DNA of 10,064 bases. It comes from Nitrosomonadales bacterium. Its GTDB lineage: Bacteria > Pseudomonadota > Gammaproteobacteria > Burkholderiales > SG8-41. This document shows positions 1-6,601 of the stretch, one piece after another. The notes under the pieces are model-generated. The model did not search any database and was not told the DNA's origin. It was given only the letters and a program-made list of their open reading frames with translations. The stretch is from NCBI GenBank assembly GCA_009885185.1, contig VFLF01000787.1, forward strand, positions 1 through 10,064. The letters run 5' to 3'. Position 1 is the stretch's first letter. The number at the start of each line of letters is the position of its first letter. The position numbers and the translations under genes were made by a program.

Positions 1-217
1 GCGGTGTGGCGACCAGCACCGCATCGATATTCGGATCGCGCAAGACGTCAGCGTAGCTGCTGGTCAGCGTCATGCCGAATTTGTCGGCCGTGGCGCGGTG
101 CGCCGCCGGATCGCGCGTGATGCCGCAAGTAAATTTTATTTTACTGCTCTTGCCCTGCACCGACGCGATAAGCCGCGAACCCCAATTTCCCATGCCGTAA
201 ATCGCCACATTCAGCAT
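1..217 (-). CDS. Gfo/Idh/MocA-type NAD(P)-dependent oxidoreductase, N-terminal part
   Basis: Only the first 72 codons are in the window; the gene runs off the left edge. Read on the minus strand, the protein opens with a beta strand and a Rossmann nucleotide-binding loop, GMGNWG at residues 8-13. It then has a stretch like the family's helix and second strand (ITRDPA near residue 33), 'YADVL' near residue 55 and 'IDAVLVATP' near residue 64. This spacing is typical of the NAD(P)-binding domain of Gfo/Idh/MocA oxidoreductases, which act on sugars, inositols and related compounds in the cytoplasm. The substrate-binding C-terminal domain is outside the window, so the substrate cannot be guessed. 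The ATG at 217 is supported by an AGGAG Shine-Dalgarno sequence (minus strand) about six bases upstream. The gene is divergent from the CNNM membrane protein gene. A dihydrodipicolinate-reductase-like or other Rossmann reductase is a less likely alternative. Confidence 0.8.
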   Translation of the reverse strand, partial: MLNVAIYGMGNWGSRLIASVQGKSSKIKFTCGITRDPAAHRATADKFGMTLTSSYADVLRDPNIDAVLVATP

Positions 218-245
218 CTTGCGCTCCTGTGAAGTGTTTCGCGGA

Positions 246-274
246 TTGTTACCGATGAGCGCGCCGAATACAAT
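246..274 (+). promoter_or_regulatory. Sigma70-type promoter for the CNNM/CorC gene
   Basis: TTGTTA (246-251) and TACAAT (269-274) are separated by exactly 17 bases, matching four of six and five of six consensus positions. The predicted transcript start is near 281, giving a leader of about 35 bases that includes the ribosome site GAAGAGGTG (302-310). A weaker divergent promoter for the oxidoreductase could overlap it: on the minus strand, TTGTAT lies 17 bases before AACAAT. Confidence 0.6.
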
Positions 275-290
275 GCCCGCATCGCATTGT
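270..290. promoter_or_regulatory. 7-bp inverted repeat over the promoter -10 and start site
   Basis: ACAATGC (270-276) and GCATTGT (284-290) are perfect inverted arms separated by seven bases. The left arm overlaps the -10 hexamer and the spacer covers the predicted transcription start. The position suits a repressor operator; it could also be chance. No regulator gene is next to it. Confidence 0.35.
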
Positions 291-315
291 GCGCTGCCCA
301 TGAAGAGGTGAACCC

Positions 316-1647
316 TTGGATATGCTGATTGTCATTTCACTGATTCTGCTTAACGGCCTGTTTGCCATGTCGGAGGTTGCGTTGCTCACCGCGCGCAGAT
401 CGCGGCTGCAAACGCTGGCCGCGAACGGCGACGCGCTGGCCGCCGCTGCGATCAAGTTGAGCGCGGACCCCACCCGCTTTCTGTCAACCATCCAGATCGG
501 CATCACTTCCATCGGCCTGCTGAACGGCATTTTTGGCGAGGCTGTGTTTGCCGCGCCGCTGTCGGCATGGCTACAGTCCTTCGGATTCGAATTGCAGACC
601 AGCAACATCGCCGCCACGACGTTGATCGTCGTGTCCATCACCTATGTCTCGATAGTGATCGGCGAACTGGTGCCTAAACGCCTCGGCCAGCACAACGCGG
701 AATCCATTGCGCGGCTGGTGGCCTGGCCCATGCGCGTGCTGGCGGCGATATCGGGACCTTTCGTTCATCTACTGTCCGTTTCCACCAACGGCATTCTCAA
801 GCCGCTGCTGAAGGTGCTGCGCATACAAACGCAGGAGAGCGGCCCGCAGGCGCTGTCGACGGAGGAATTGCGCACTATCGTGCTCGAATCCTCAAACATC
901 CTGCCGAAGAAACATGGCACCATCCTGCTGAATCTGTTCGAGCTCGAAGACATCACGGTGGACGATGTGATGGTGCCGCGCAGCCAGATCGAGGCGATCA
1001 ATCTATCCGCGCCGCTGGAGGACATCACCCAGCAACTGACGACATCGCATCACCGGCGGGTGGTCGCCTATAAGGGACATCTGGATGAAGTCGCCGGCAC
1101 CCTACGCATACGGCATGCGCTGAACCTGCTGCACCGTGATGAGCTGTCGCATGAATCGCTGCGCAAGCTGGCGCGCGAACCGTACTTCGTGCTGTCGGGC
1201 ACGCCGCTGTTTACGCAACTGCAACATTTCCAGGAAGGGCACGATCGCCTGGGGTTGATCGTCGACGAGTACGGCGAATTGCAGGGTCTGGTCACGCTGG
1301 AAGACATCCTGGAGGAGATCATCGGCGAATTCACCACCAACTCGCCCATGCGCACCGGCGGTTACACCAAACAGGACGACGGCAGTTACCTGATCGAGGG
1401 CAGCACGCCGCTGCGCGAATTGAACCGCAAACTCGGTTTTCAGTTTCCGCTGGACGGCCCCAAAACGCTCAATGGACTGATACTGGAATACTTTCAGGAT
1501 ATACCTGAACCCAATACCAGCATCCGGATCGCCGGTTATCCGCTGGAAATCGTGCAAACGCAGGACAGGGTGGTAAAAATCGTGCGTTCCCAGCCGTTGG
1601 ACGAACCACAACAACAGCAGGATAGTGGTGCCGAAACACGTCGATGA
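316..1647 (+). CDS. CNNM/DUF21-CBS-CorC_HlyC membrane protein (hemolysin/CorB-like family)
   Basis: This 443-residue protein has the standard three-part layout of the family once called hemolysin C or TlyC and now grouped with CNNM/CorB/CorC. An N-terminal DUF21 membrane domain (about residues 1-190) has hydrophobic segments near 2-22, 55-80, 98-118 and 135-160 and the conserved GELVPKR motif at 116-122. A CBS-domain pair follows (about 215-340), opening with 'DDVMVPRSQI' and ending in 'GLVTLEDILEEIIGEF'. A CorC_HlyC domain lies at about 350-430. Family members bind nucleotides through CBS and take part in Mg2+, Co2+ or polyamine export or resistance; true haemolysis is doubtful. TTG at 316 is preferred over ATG at 322 because GAGGTG (305-310) is five bases upstream of it. 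The membrane half resembles PaeA/YtfL-type proteins, whereas the section from about residue 180 on resembles CorB/YfjD. The substrate is not predictable from sequence. Confidence 0.88.
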   Translation: MDMLIVISLILLNGLFAMSEVALLTARRSRLQTLAANGDALAAAAIKLSADPTRFLSTIQIGITSIGLLNGIFGEAVFAAPLSAWLQSFGFELQTSNIAATTLIVVSITYVSIVIGELVPKRLGQHNAESIARLVAWPMRVLAAISGPFVHLLSVSTNGILKPLLKVLRIQTQESGPQALSTEELRTIVLESSNILPKKHGTILLNLFELEDITVDDVMVPRSQIEAINLSAPLEDITQQLTTSHHRRVVAYKGHLDEVAGTLRIRHALNLLHRDELSHESLRKLAREPYFVLSGTPLFTQLQHFQEGHDRLGLIVDEYGELQGLVTLEDILEEIIGEFTTNSPMRTGGYTKQDDGSYLIEGSTPLRELNRKLGFQFPLDGPKTLNGLILEYFQDIPEPNTSIRIAGYPLEIVQTQDRVVKIVRSQPLDEPQQQQDSGAETRR

Positions 1648-1690
1648 CCTTTACAAAGCACCGCAACAGGGGCATTATTAAGAGATTACG

Positions 1691-1706
1691 CTAACCTATT
1701 GGTTAG
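1691..1706. promoter_or_regulatory. 6-bp palindrome with 4-base spacer upstream of pilC
   Basis: CTAACC (1691-1696) and GGTTAG (1701-1706) are perfect inverted arms around TATT. No T-run follows, so it does not look like a terminator. It lies about 60 bases before the pilC start and directly before a phased repeat, so it may be a protein-binding site. No regulator is identified. Confidence 0.3.
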
Positions 1707-1707
1707 A

Positions 1708-1753
1708 TTGAGCAAATTTGAGCAAGCTTAGCAAGTTTAGTATGTCTTAGCAG
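1708..1753. repeat. Degenerate ~10-bp direct repeat array upstream of pilC
   Basis: Units TTGAGCAAAT (1708), TTGAGCAAGC (1718), TTAGCAAGT (1728), TTAG (1737) and TTAGCAG (1747) follow one another at steps of nine or ten bases, about one helical turn. The array fills most of the gap between the palindrome and the pilC ribosome site. It is AT-richer than the genes around it. The first two units share nine of ten bases in phase; the later ones are weaker. Confidence 0.45.
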
Positions 1754-1767
1754 AATAAGGGGGTTCA

Positions 1768-2997
1768 ATGGCAACTGCAGCGGCAGCGAGAAAAGGCGCG
1801 GTAGTCCAGGAATTCAACTTTAACTGGACCGGCAAAGACAAGGCCGGCAAGCCCATCCGCGGCGAAATGCGCGCCGCCGGCGAGGCACAGGTCAATGCCA
1901 CATTACGCCGCCAGGGCATTAAAGTCGATTCCGTCAAGAAGCAGCGTATGGGCAGTGGTGGCAGCGTGTCCGACAAAGACATCGCACTGTTTACGCGTCA
2001 ACTGGCGACCATGATGAAGTCGGGTGTGCCTCTGCTACAGGCGTTCGATATTGTCGGCAAGGGACACGCCAACCCGGCGGTCGGCCGACTGATCATGGAC
2101 ATCAAAAACGAGGTCGAGACCGGTGCCAGCCTCAAACAAGCGTTTGAGAAGCATCCGCTGTATTTCGACGCGCTGTTCTGCAACCTGGTGGGGGCGGGCG
2201 AGCAAGCCGGTATTCTGGACAGCCTGCTGGACCGGTTAGCGACGTACAAGGAAAAAATCCTTGCAATAAAGAGCAAGATCAAGTCTGCGCTGTTCTACCC
2301 GCTGTCGATTATCGTGGTGGCGTTTGTCATCACTGCGATTATTATGATTTTCGTAATCCCGGCGTTCAAGCAGGTTTTCTCCAGTTTCGGTGCGGATTTG
2401 CCGGCACCAACCCTGGTGGTCATGGCCATCTCTGAGGTTTTCGTACAGTACTGGTGGATCATATTTGGCAGCATCGGTTTTGGCGGCTGGTTCTTTTTTT
2501 ACACGTGGAAACGGTCGGAAAAGATGCAGATTGTTATGGATCGCATCCTGTTGCGCGTCCCGGTCTTTGGACATTTGATACGAATATCATGCATCGCGCG
2601 ATGGACGCGCACGTTATCCACCATGTTTGCCGCCGGCGTGCCGCTCGTCGAAGCCCTGGAGTCCGTAGCGGGCGCCTCGGGGAATTATGAATACTACACA
2701 GCCACCAAAAAAATCCAGGGTGAAGTGTCGACCGGCTCCAGCCTGACATCAGCCATGCAGAACAGCGAAGCGTTCCCCAGCATGGTGATTCAGATGACAT
2801 CCATCGGCGAAGAATCCGGTTCGCTCGACTCCATGTTGTCAAAAGTTGCGGACTTCTTTGAGGCCGAAGTTGACGATGCCGTCGAAGCATTATCAAGCCT
2901 GATGGAGCCCATGATCATGGTAGTTTTGGGCACCTTGATAGGCGGCATGGTTATCGCCATGTATTTGCCGATCTTCAAACTGGGATCAGTTGTCTAA
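1768..2997 (+). CDS. pilC: Type IV pilus inner-membrane platform protein PilC (T2SS F family)
   Basis: This 409-residue protein is the usual length for PilC, the polytopic inner-membrane platform on which pilin subunits are assembled and which couples to the PilB and PilT motor ATPases. It carries the two related T2SSF repeats: the first from about residue 73 ('FTRQLATMMKSGVPLLQAFDI') to 196, the second from about 276 ('ARWTRTLSTMFAAGVPLVEALE') to 398. Membrane segments are visible at about 176-198, 222-246 and 380-402. The N-terminal soluble part begins with 'FNWTGKDKAGKPIRGEM', typical of PilC rather than GspF. ATG 1768 has a strong AAGGGGG ribosome site (1757-1763) four bases upstream. The expected upstream gene pilB is absent; the gene before it is the CNNM membrane protein, 120 bases away. 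A GspF role cannot be fully excluded, but PilC is the better fit. Confidence 0.95.
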   Translation: MATAAAARKGAVVQEFNFNWTGKDKAGKPIRGEMRAAGEAQVNATLRRQGIKVDSVKKQRMGSGGSVSDKDIALFTRQLATMMKSGVPLLQAFDIVGKGHANPAVGRLIMDIKNEVETGASLKQAFEKHPLYFDALFCNLVGAGEQAGILDSLLDRLATYKEKILAIKSKIKSALFYPLSIIVVAFVITAIIMIFVIPAFKQVFSSFGADLPAPTLVVMAISEVFVQYWWIIFGSIGFGGWFFFYTWKRSEKMQIVMDRILLRVPVFGHLIRISCIARWTRTLSTMFAAGVPLVEALESVAGASGNYEYYTATKKIQGEVSTGSSLTSAMQNSEAFPSMVIQMTSIGEESGSLDSMLSKVADFFEAEVDDAVEALSSLMEPMIMVVLGTLIGGMVIAMYLPIFKLGSVV

Positions 2998-3015
2998 GGC
3001 CTTCCGTGTAACAGG

Positions 3016-3046
3016 GCGGTGACACTTGCGTCATCGCTCGGTTTTA
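3016..3046 (+). terminator. Possible intrinsic terminator or attenuator between pilC and pilD
   Basis: An 8-bp stem (3016-3023 with 3030-3037, one G-U pair) closes a six-base loop and is followed by a short T-rich run ending in TTTTA (3042-3046). It lies 19 bases after the pilC stop. The T-tract is short and starts four bases after the stem, so termination is probably partial. It could reduce expression of pilD and the genes downstream. Confidence 0.4.
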
Positions 3047-3081
3047 CCTATTAGTCAAACAATTTCCCCGGCCCGGATCCT

Positions 3082-3933
3082 TTGCTGACCCCGCTCCTGA
3101 ATCCCGCTCTATTTGTGGGGCTCGCGGTACTGTTCGGATTGGCCGTCGGCAGTTTCCTCAATGTCGTCATTCACCGCCTGCCGAAAATGATGGAGCGGCA
3201 ATGGCGGACAGAATGCGCGGAACTCGACGGCAAAGAGCAGCCTGTCGGTGAACGTTACAATCTCGTTGTGCCCCGCTCGCGCTGCCCGGCTTGTGAGCGA
3301 CCGATCGCCGCGCTGCAAAACATTCCTGTCATCAGCTATCTTGTGCTGGGCGGAAAATGCGCCGGATGCAAGGCACGCATATCGCCGCGTTACCCTTTTG
3401 TTGAATTACTCTCCGGTGCGCTCGCCGGCTACGCCGCGTGGCAATTCGGCCCGACGCTGGCCGGCGTCGGCGCTATTCTTTTCGTATGGGCGATGATCGC
3501 GCTGACGTTTATCGACCTCGATACTTTTTTCCTGCCCGACGACATTACACTGCCGCTGCTGTGGGCCGGGCTGCTGTTCAGCTTGGGTGGCGCGCATACC
3601 GATCTGCAATCTTCGGTCATCGGCGCGGCGGCCGGATATCTCGCGCTATGGTCGGTCTTCTGGGCGTTCAAACTGGTCACCGGTAAGGAAGGCATGGGTT
3701 ACGGCGACTTCAAGCTGCTGGCGGCGATTGGCGCATGGCTGGGCTGGAAGGTACTGCCCCTGGTCATCCTGCTGTCGGCGACGGTGGGTGCTGCAATCGG
3801 CATCGGCTTGATGATCTTTGCTCGTCATGGGCGTGACACACCCATTCCGTTCGGCCCCTACCTTGCCATCGCCGGCGTCATCGCGCTGTTTCACGGCGAA
3901 ACCATCAACCGTCAGTATCTCAACCTGTTCTGA
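3082..3933 (+). CDS. pilD: Prepilin leader peptidase/N-methyltransferase PilD (family A24)
   Basis: This 283-residue inner-membrane aspartic protease cleaves the leader of type IV prepilins and pseudopilins and methylates the new N-terminus. The N-terminal DiS_P_DiS domain has 'FLNVVIHRLP' at 25-34 and the paired zinc cysteines CPAC (68-71) and CAGC (93-96). The A24 domain has 'FIDLDTFFLPDDITLPL' (143-159), with D145 the likely first catalytic aspartate, and GYGD (206-209), with D209 the second. The spacing of 64 residues fits the family. Several membrane helices fill residues 105-280. The frame is closed by a TAG at 3052-3054, leaving TTG 3082 as the only plausible start. No good ribosome site precedes it, so translation may be weak. 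coaE follows after six bases. Confidence 0.95.
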   Translation: MLTPLLNPALFVGLAVLFGLAVGSFLNVVIHRLPKMMERQWRTECAELDGKEQPVGERYNLVVPRSRCPACERPIAALQNIPVISYLVLGGKCAGCKARISPRYPFVELLSGALAGYAAWQFGPTLAGVGAILFVWAMIALTFIDLDTFFLPDDITLPLLWAGLLFSLGGAHTDLQSSVIGAAAGYLALWSVFWAFKLVTGKEGMGYGDFKLLAAIGAWLGWKVLPLVILLSATVGAAIGIGLMIFARHGRDTPIPFGPYLAIAGVIALFHGETINRQYLNLF

Positions 3934-3939
3934 TCCGCC

Positions 3940-4563
3940 ATGCCGTATTGCGTGGGTTTAACCGGCGGCATCGGATCGGGTAAGTCCAGCGCCGCGCGTC
4001 TTTTCCAGGAACGGGGCGCCGGCGTGGTAGATGTCGATGATATTTCCCATGCGCTTACCCGCGCCGGCGGTGCCAGCATACCCGAGATTGTCCGGCAATT
4101 TGGCCAGGAGTTTATCGCTGTCGACGGCAGTCTCGACCGCACGCGCATGCGCGAACGGGTGTTTCGGGATAGCCCGTCCAAAACCCGGCTGGAAGCCATA
4201 CTGCACCCGCTCATAGGGCGCCAGGCCCGCGATCAGGTCGCCTGCGCCACCCAGCCCTATGTTCTTCTGGTTGTTCCGCTGCTACTCGAAACCAATGCCT
4301 ACCGTGACCTCACACAGCGAATCGCGGTGGTCGATTGCACCGAGCAAACCCAGATCGAGCGCACCATGCGCCGCAGCCAACTTTCCGAGGCGGCGGTGCG
4401 CGCGATCATGGCAGCGCAAATATCCCGGCAGGATCGGCTGGCGCAAGCCGACGATGTCCTTCACAACGACGGCGACGAGGGCGAGCTGCGGCAACAGGTT
4501 GCCAGGCTCCATCAACGCTATCTCGAACTGGCGGCGGGCCGAAACGGCGGCGGTCGCGGGTGA
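3940..4563 (+). CDS. coaE: Dephospho-CoA kinase CoaE
   Basis: CoaE phosphorylates the ribose 3'-hydroxyl of dephospho-CoA with ATP, the last step of coenzyme A synthesis, in the cytoplasm. The 207-residue length is normal. The P-loop GGIGSGKS is at residues 9-16, followed by the family's 'GAGVVDVDDISHAL' (dephospho-CoA site, about 27-40), 'LEAILHPLI' (about 84-92), 'VLLVVPLLLET' (about 108-118) and the basic lid region 'RTMRRSQLSE'. The start is six bases after the pilD stop, with no clear ribosome site, so translation is probably coupled to pilD. Pairing of pilD and coaE is common in beta- and gamma-proteobacteria. After the stop, the 91-base gap to zapD has a T8 run (4596-4603) and a loose AAACCC/GGGTTT pair (4576-4581 and 4604-4609) but no convincing terminator. 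Confidence 0.95.
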   Translation: MPYCVGLTGGIGSGKSSAARLFQERGAGVVDVDDISHALTRAGGASIPEIVRQFGQEFIAVDGSLDRTRMRERVFRDSPSKTRLEAILHPLIGRQARDQVACATQPYVLLVVPLLLETNAYRDLTQRIAVVDCTEQTQIERTMRRSQLSEAAVRAIMAAQISRQDRLAQADDVLHNDGDEGELRQQVARLHQRYLELAAGRNGGGRG

Positions 4564-4654
4564 GAAAGTCCGCATAAACCCTTCATTACCCTTTATTTTT
4601 TTTGGGTTTTGGTGAATACTTGGCCGCATTCTCATTCGACAGGCCGGGCGTCTT

Positions 4655-5410
4655 GTGATCAGTTACGAGTATCCGCTGAGCGAGCGCGTGCGCACCTTGT
4701 TGCGCTTCGAAGATTTATACGAGCGCGTCGAGTACTTCCTAGCGAAAACCGAGTCCGTTGAGCATCATGCCGCGCTGGTGTCGATCTTCGAGATACTTGA
4801 AGTCGCCAGCCGCGCCGATCTCAAGTCCGATTTGCTGCAGGAACTCGAACGCCAAAAACACACACTGGAATCCTTGCGTGACAATCCGGATATTTCCGAA
4901 GCAGCACTCGACGACATACTTTGGAAAATCGATCAGGCCTCCTCCCGCCTATTCCAAACATCGGGCAAGGTCGGACAGGAGCTGCGCGAGAACGACTGGC
5001 TAATGAGCATCAAGCAACGCACCAGCATTCCCGGGGGGGTATGCGAGTTTGATCTGCCCTCGTATCATTTTTGGTTACAGCAAAACTGCGAGCAGCGAAG
5101 ACATGACCTCGGTCTATGGCTCTCGCCGTTTCAGCCCATACGCGAAGCCATCGTGATCGTACTGCGGTTGCTACGCGAGAGCGGCAAGAGCACCACGCTG
5201 ATTGCCCATCAGGGCGTGTATCAGCAAATGATGGCGGGGCGCGTCGCGCAGATGCTGCGCATACGGCTGTCGCGCAATTACCAGTGTGTACCCGAAATCA
5301 GCGCCAACAAATACGCGCTCAATATCCGCTTCATGAGTCACGAAATGGGACAGCGTCCCAAGGCCGTCGAAACGGATGTGGAATTCGATCTGACTTTCTG
5401 CAATCTTTGA
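4655..5410 (+). CDS. zapD: Cell division protein ZapD
   Basis: ZapD (formerly YacF, DUF1342) is a cytoplasmic, mostly helical protein that binds the FtsZ C-terminus and bundles FtsZ filaments at the division ring. The 251 residues match the usual length. The N-terminus '[22 protein letters not shown]' is the typical family opening. Other conserved parts are '[18 protein letters not shown]' near 125-142, '[16 protein letters not shown]' near 151-166 and the C-terminal '[12 protein letters not shown]'. The start is GTG at 4655; a weak GGG (4646-4648) is the only ribosome-site candidate, and the protein N-terminus aligns well with family members from memory. A G7 run (5033-5039) lies inside the conserved SIPGG region and the frame is intact. 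yacG begins one base after the stop. Confidence 0.93.
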   Translation: MISYEYPLSERVRTLLRFEDLYERVEYFLAKTESVEHHAALVSIFEILEVASRADLKSDLLQELERQKHTLESLRDNPDISEAALDDILWKIDQASSRLFQTSGKVGQELRENDWLMSIKQRTSIPGGVCEFDLPSYHFWLQQNCEQRRHDLGLWLSPFQPIREAIVIVLRLLRESGKSTTLIAHQGVYQQMMAGRVAQMLRIRLSRNYQCVPEISANKYALNIRFMSHEMGQRPKAVETDVEFDLTFCNL

Positions 5411-5411
5411 A

Positions 5412-5624
5412 ATGAAGCCGCGTGTCGTCAGTTGCCCGCGTTGCGCTGCGAAATCCATTTGGAGCAGCGACAATCCGTGGCGCCCTTTTTGTTCCGAGCA
5501 CTGCAAGATGATGGATCTTGGCGCCTGGGCAAGCGAGAGCTATCGTATTCCCATGGTTGAGTACGACGATATCACGGACGACGCGGAAGGCGGTCTCCCG
5601 GCGGGAGATTCACCCGTCAATTAG
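5412..5624 (+). CDS. yacG: DNA gyrase inhibitor / zinc-binding protein YacG
   Basis: YacG is a small cytoplasmic zinc protein that in Escherichia coli binds the GyrB C-terminal region and blocks DNA binding by gyrase. The 70-residue protein has all four zinc cysteines: CPRC at 8-11 and C27/C31 in '[17 protein letters not shown]', the signature of the family. The acidic tail, about 20 residues long, is variable in the family. ATG 5412 begins one base after the zapD stop, so the two are very likely translated from one message. The TAG stop overlaps the TAA stop of the opposing Nudix gene. Confidence 0.95.
   Translation: MKPRVVSCPRCAAKSIWSSDNPWRPFCSEHCKMMDLGAWASESYRIPMVEYDDITDDAEGGLPAGDSPVN
5594..5608. 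other. GC-rich hairpin at the convergent gene junction
   Basis: TCTCCC (5594-5599) and GGGAGA (5603-5608) form a perfect 6-bp stem with a three-base loop within the last codons of yacG, 13-27 bases before the overlapping stop codons. No T-run follows on either strand. It may stall polymerases or protect 3' ends where the two transcripts meet; it is not a typical terminator. Confidence 0.25.
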
Positions 5625-6601
5625 CGCCACGCGCCGCGCAGCATGGCGATGCCGTGAGCGCCGGCGTATCGCGCGTGTTCCAGGTCGCCCGGTCGCATCC
5701 CGCCCAAGGCGTATACCGGCAGCGGCGTATCGCGAATGACTTGTGCGAACGGCTCCCACCCCAATACCGGCGAATTCGGGTGACTGGGCGTGGGTAGTAC
5801 CGGTCCCATGACCACGAAGTCCGCGCCCAGACGAACCGCTTGCGCGAGTTCCGCCGAGTTGTGGCACGAGGCGGCCACCCACTCGCAGGACGGACGTTCA
5901 ATTAACGCCATGGTTTGAGCCGCCGTTAGATGCACGCCATCGGCGCCGATTTTGCGGGCAAGGTCCGCATCGCCGTTCAGCAGCGCCCGCGCACCGTAAT
6001 TATGCGCCAGACCAACCACTCGCCGCGCGAATACTTCCAGTGCCGGCACCGACATCTCTTTTTCACGTATCTGAATAAGTTTTAACCCGCCTTCCAGCGC
6101 GCGCCGCAGACTTTTCATGAAGGGTTCGACGCCCAAGTCACTCGCCTGTGTGATGCCATAGACCGGCGGCAGACCCAGCGCACGCAATATCGGACCGTTG
6201 GCGGGCAAAATCGGCGTAACGTTTAAGGCTGTCGACGCCTGCCAGGAAAATGACTGGCCTTCGCGTCCATGCGGCGTGCCGCGCCAGCGATAGATGCGGA
6301 AAAATCGCAATCGCACATCGGCATGCTCGTAATCGAAATCGCGCGTGAGCCATGGACACACGCTGTCGCGATCGACGTCGATGCCGAGTTCTTCATGCAG
6401 CTCGCGGCACATGGCATCGGCGGCGGATTCGCCGGGTTCAACCTTGCCGCCGGGAAACTCCCAAAAGCTCTCATAGGCCTTGCCGGGCGGACGTTGCGCC
6501 AGCAGAAATCGCCCCGCGTCATCGTGAATAACCGCGGCAGCAACTTCGATTCTTTTTCTGCCGTGAACGGCAGCGCCTTCAACCTGCGTACTCGAACTCA
6601 C
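5621..6601 (-). CDS. Nudix hydrolase fused to a ThiE/TMP-synthase-like domain
   Basis: The 326-residue protein has two domains. Residues 17-145 are a MutT-like Nudix hydrolase, with '[24 protein letters not shown]' and a complete Nudix box from G52 to I74 (G-x5-E58-x7-R66-E67-L-x-E70-E71-x-G-I). Such domains hydrolyse nucleoside diphosphate derivatives, for example 8-oxo-dGTP. Residues 146-326 form a TIM-barrel-like domain of the ThiE family, with 'QIREK' (177-181), 'IGADGVHLT' (218-226), '[11 protein letters not shown]' (265-275) and 'YALGGM' (297-302). Against typical ThiE, the metal-binding aspartates seem replaced (NGD at 209-211 and Q229), as is the 'PTxTK' lysine, so thiamine phosphate synthesis is doubtful. 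The start is GTG at 6601, overlapping the ATPase stop by four bases. This fusion architecture is known in proteobacteria beside secA/argJ. The Nudix half probably acts in nucleotide-pool cleaning, as MutT does; the role of the second half is unknown. Confidence 0.88.
   Translation of the reverse strand: MSSSTQVEGAAVHGRKRIEVAAAVIHDDAGRFLLAQRPPGKAYESFWEFPGGKVEPGESAADAMCRELHEELGIDVDRDSVCPWLTRDFDYEHADVRLRFFRIYRWRGTPHGREGQSFSWQASTALNVTPILPANGPILRALGLPPVYGITQASDLGVEPFMKSLRRALEGGLKLIQIREKEMSVPALEVFARRVVGLAHNYGARALLNGDADLARKIGADGVHLTAAQTMALIERPSCEWVAASCHNSAELAQAVRLGADFVVMGPVLPTPSHPNSPVLGWEPFAQVIRDTPLPVYALGGMRPGDLEHARYAGAHGIAMLRGAWR

Noticed and set aside
300..311. ATG AAG AGG TGA mini-frame before the CNNM gene as a leader peptide
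   Set aside because: Three codons only, overlapping the ribosome site; likely chance.
1699..1725. Sigma54-type promoter upstream of pilC
   Set aside because: The GG and GC elements are not at the required 10-base spacing.
4576..4609. AAACCC/GGGTTT pair with a T8 run between coaE and zapD as a terminator
   Set aside because: The arms are 22 bases apart and the T-run is inside the loop, so it does not form a usual terminator.
5033..5039. G7 run in zapD as a phase-variation switch
   Set aside because: Seven bases is short for contingency loci, zapD is a housekeeping gene, and the run encodes a conserved Pro-Gly-Gly.
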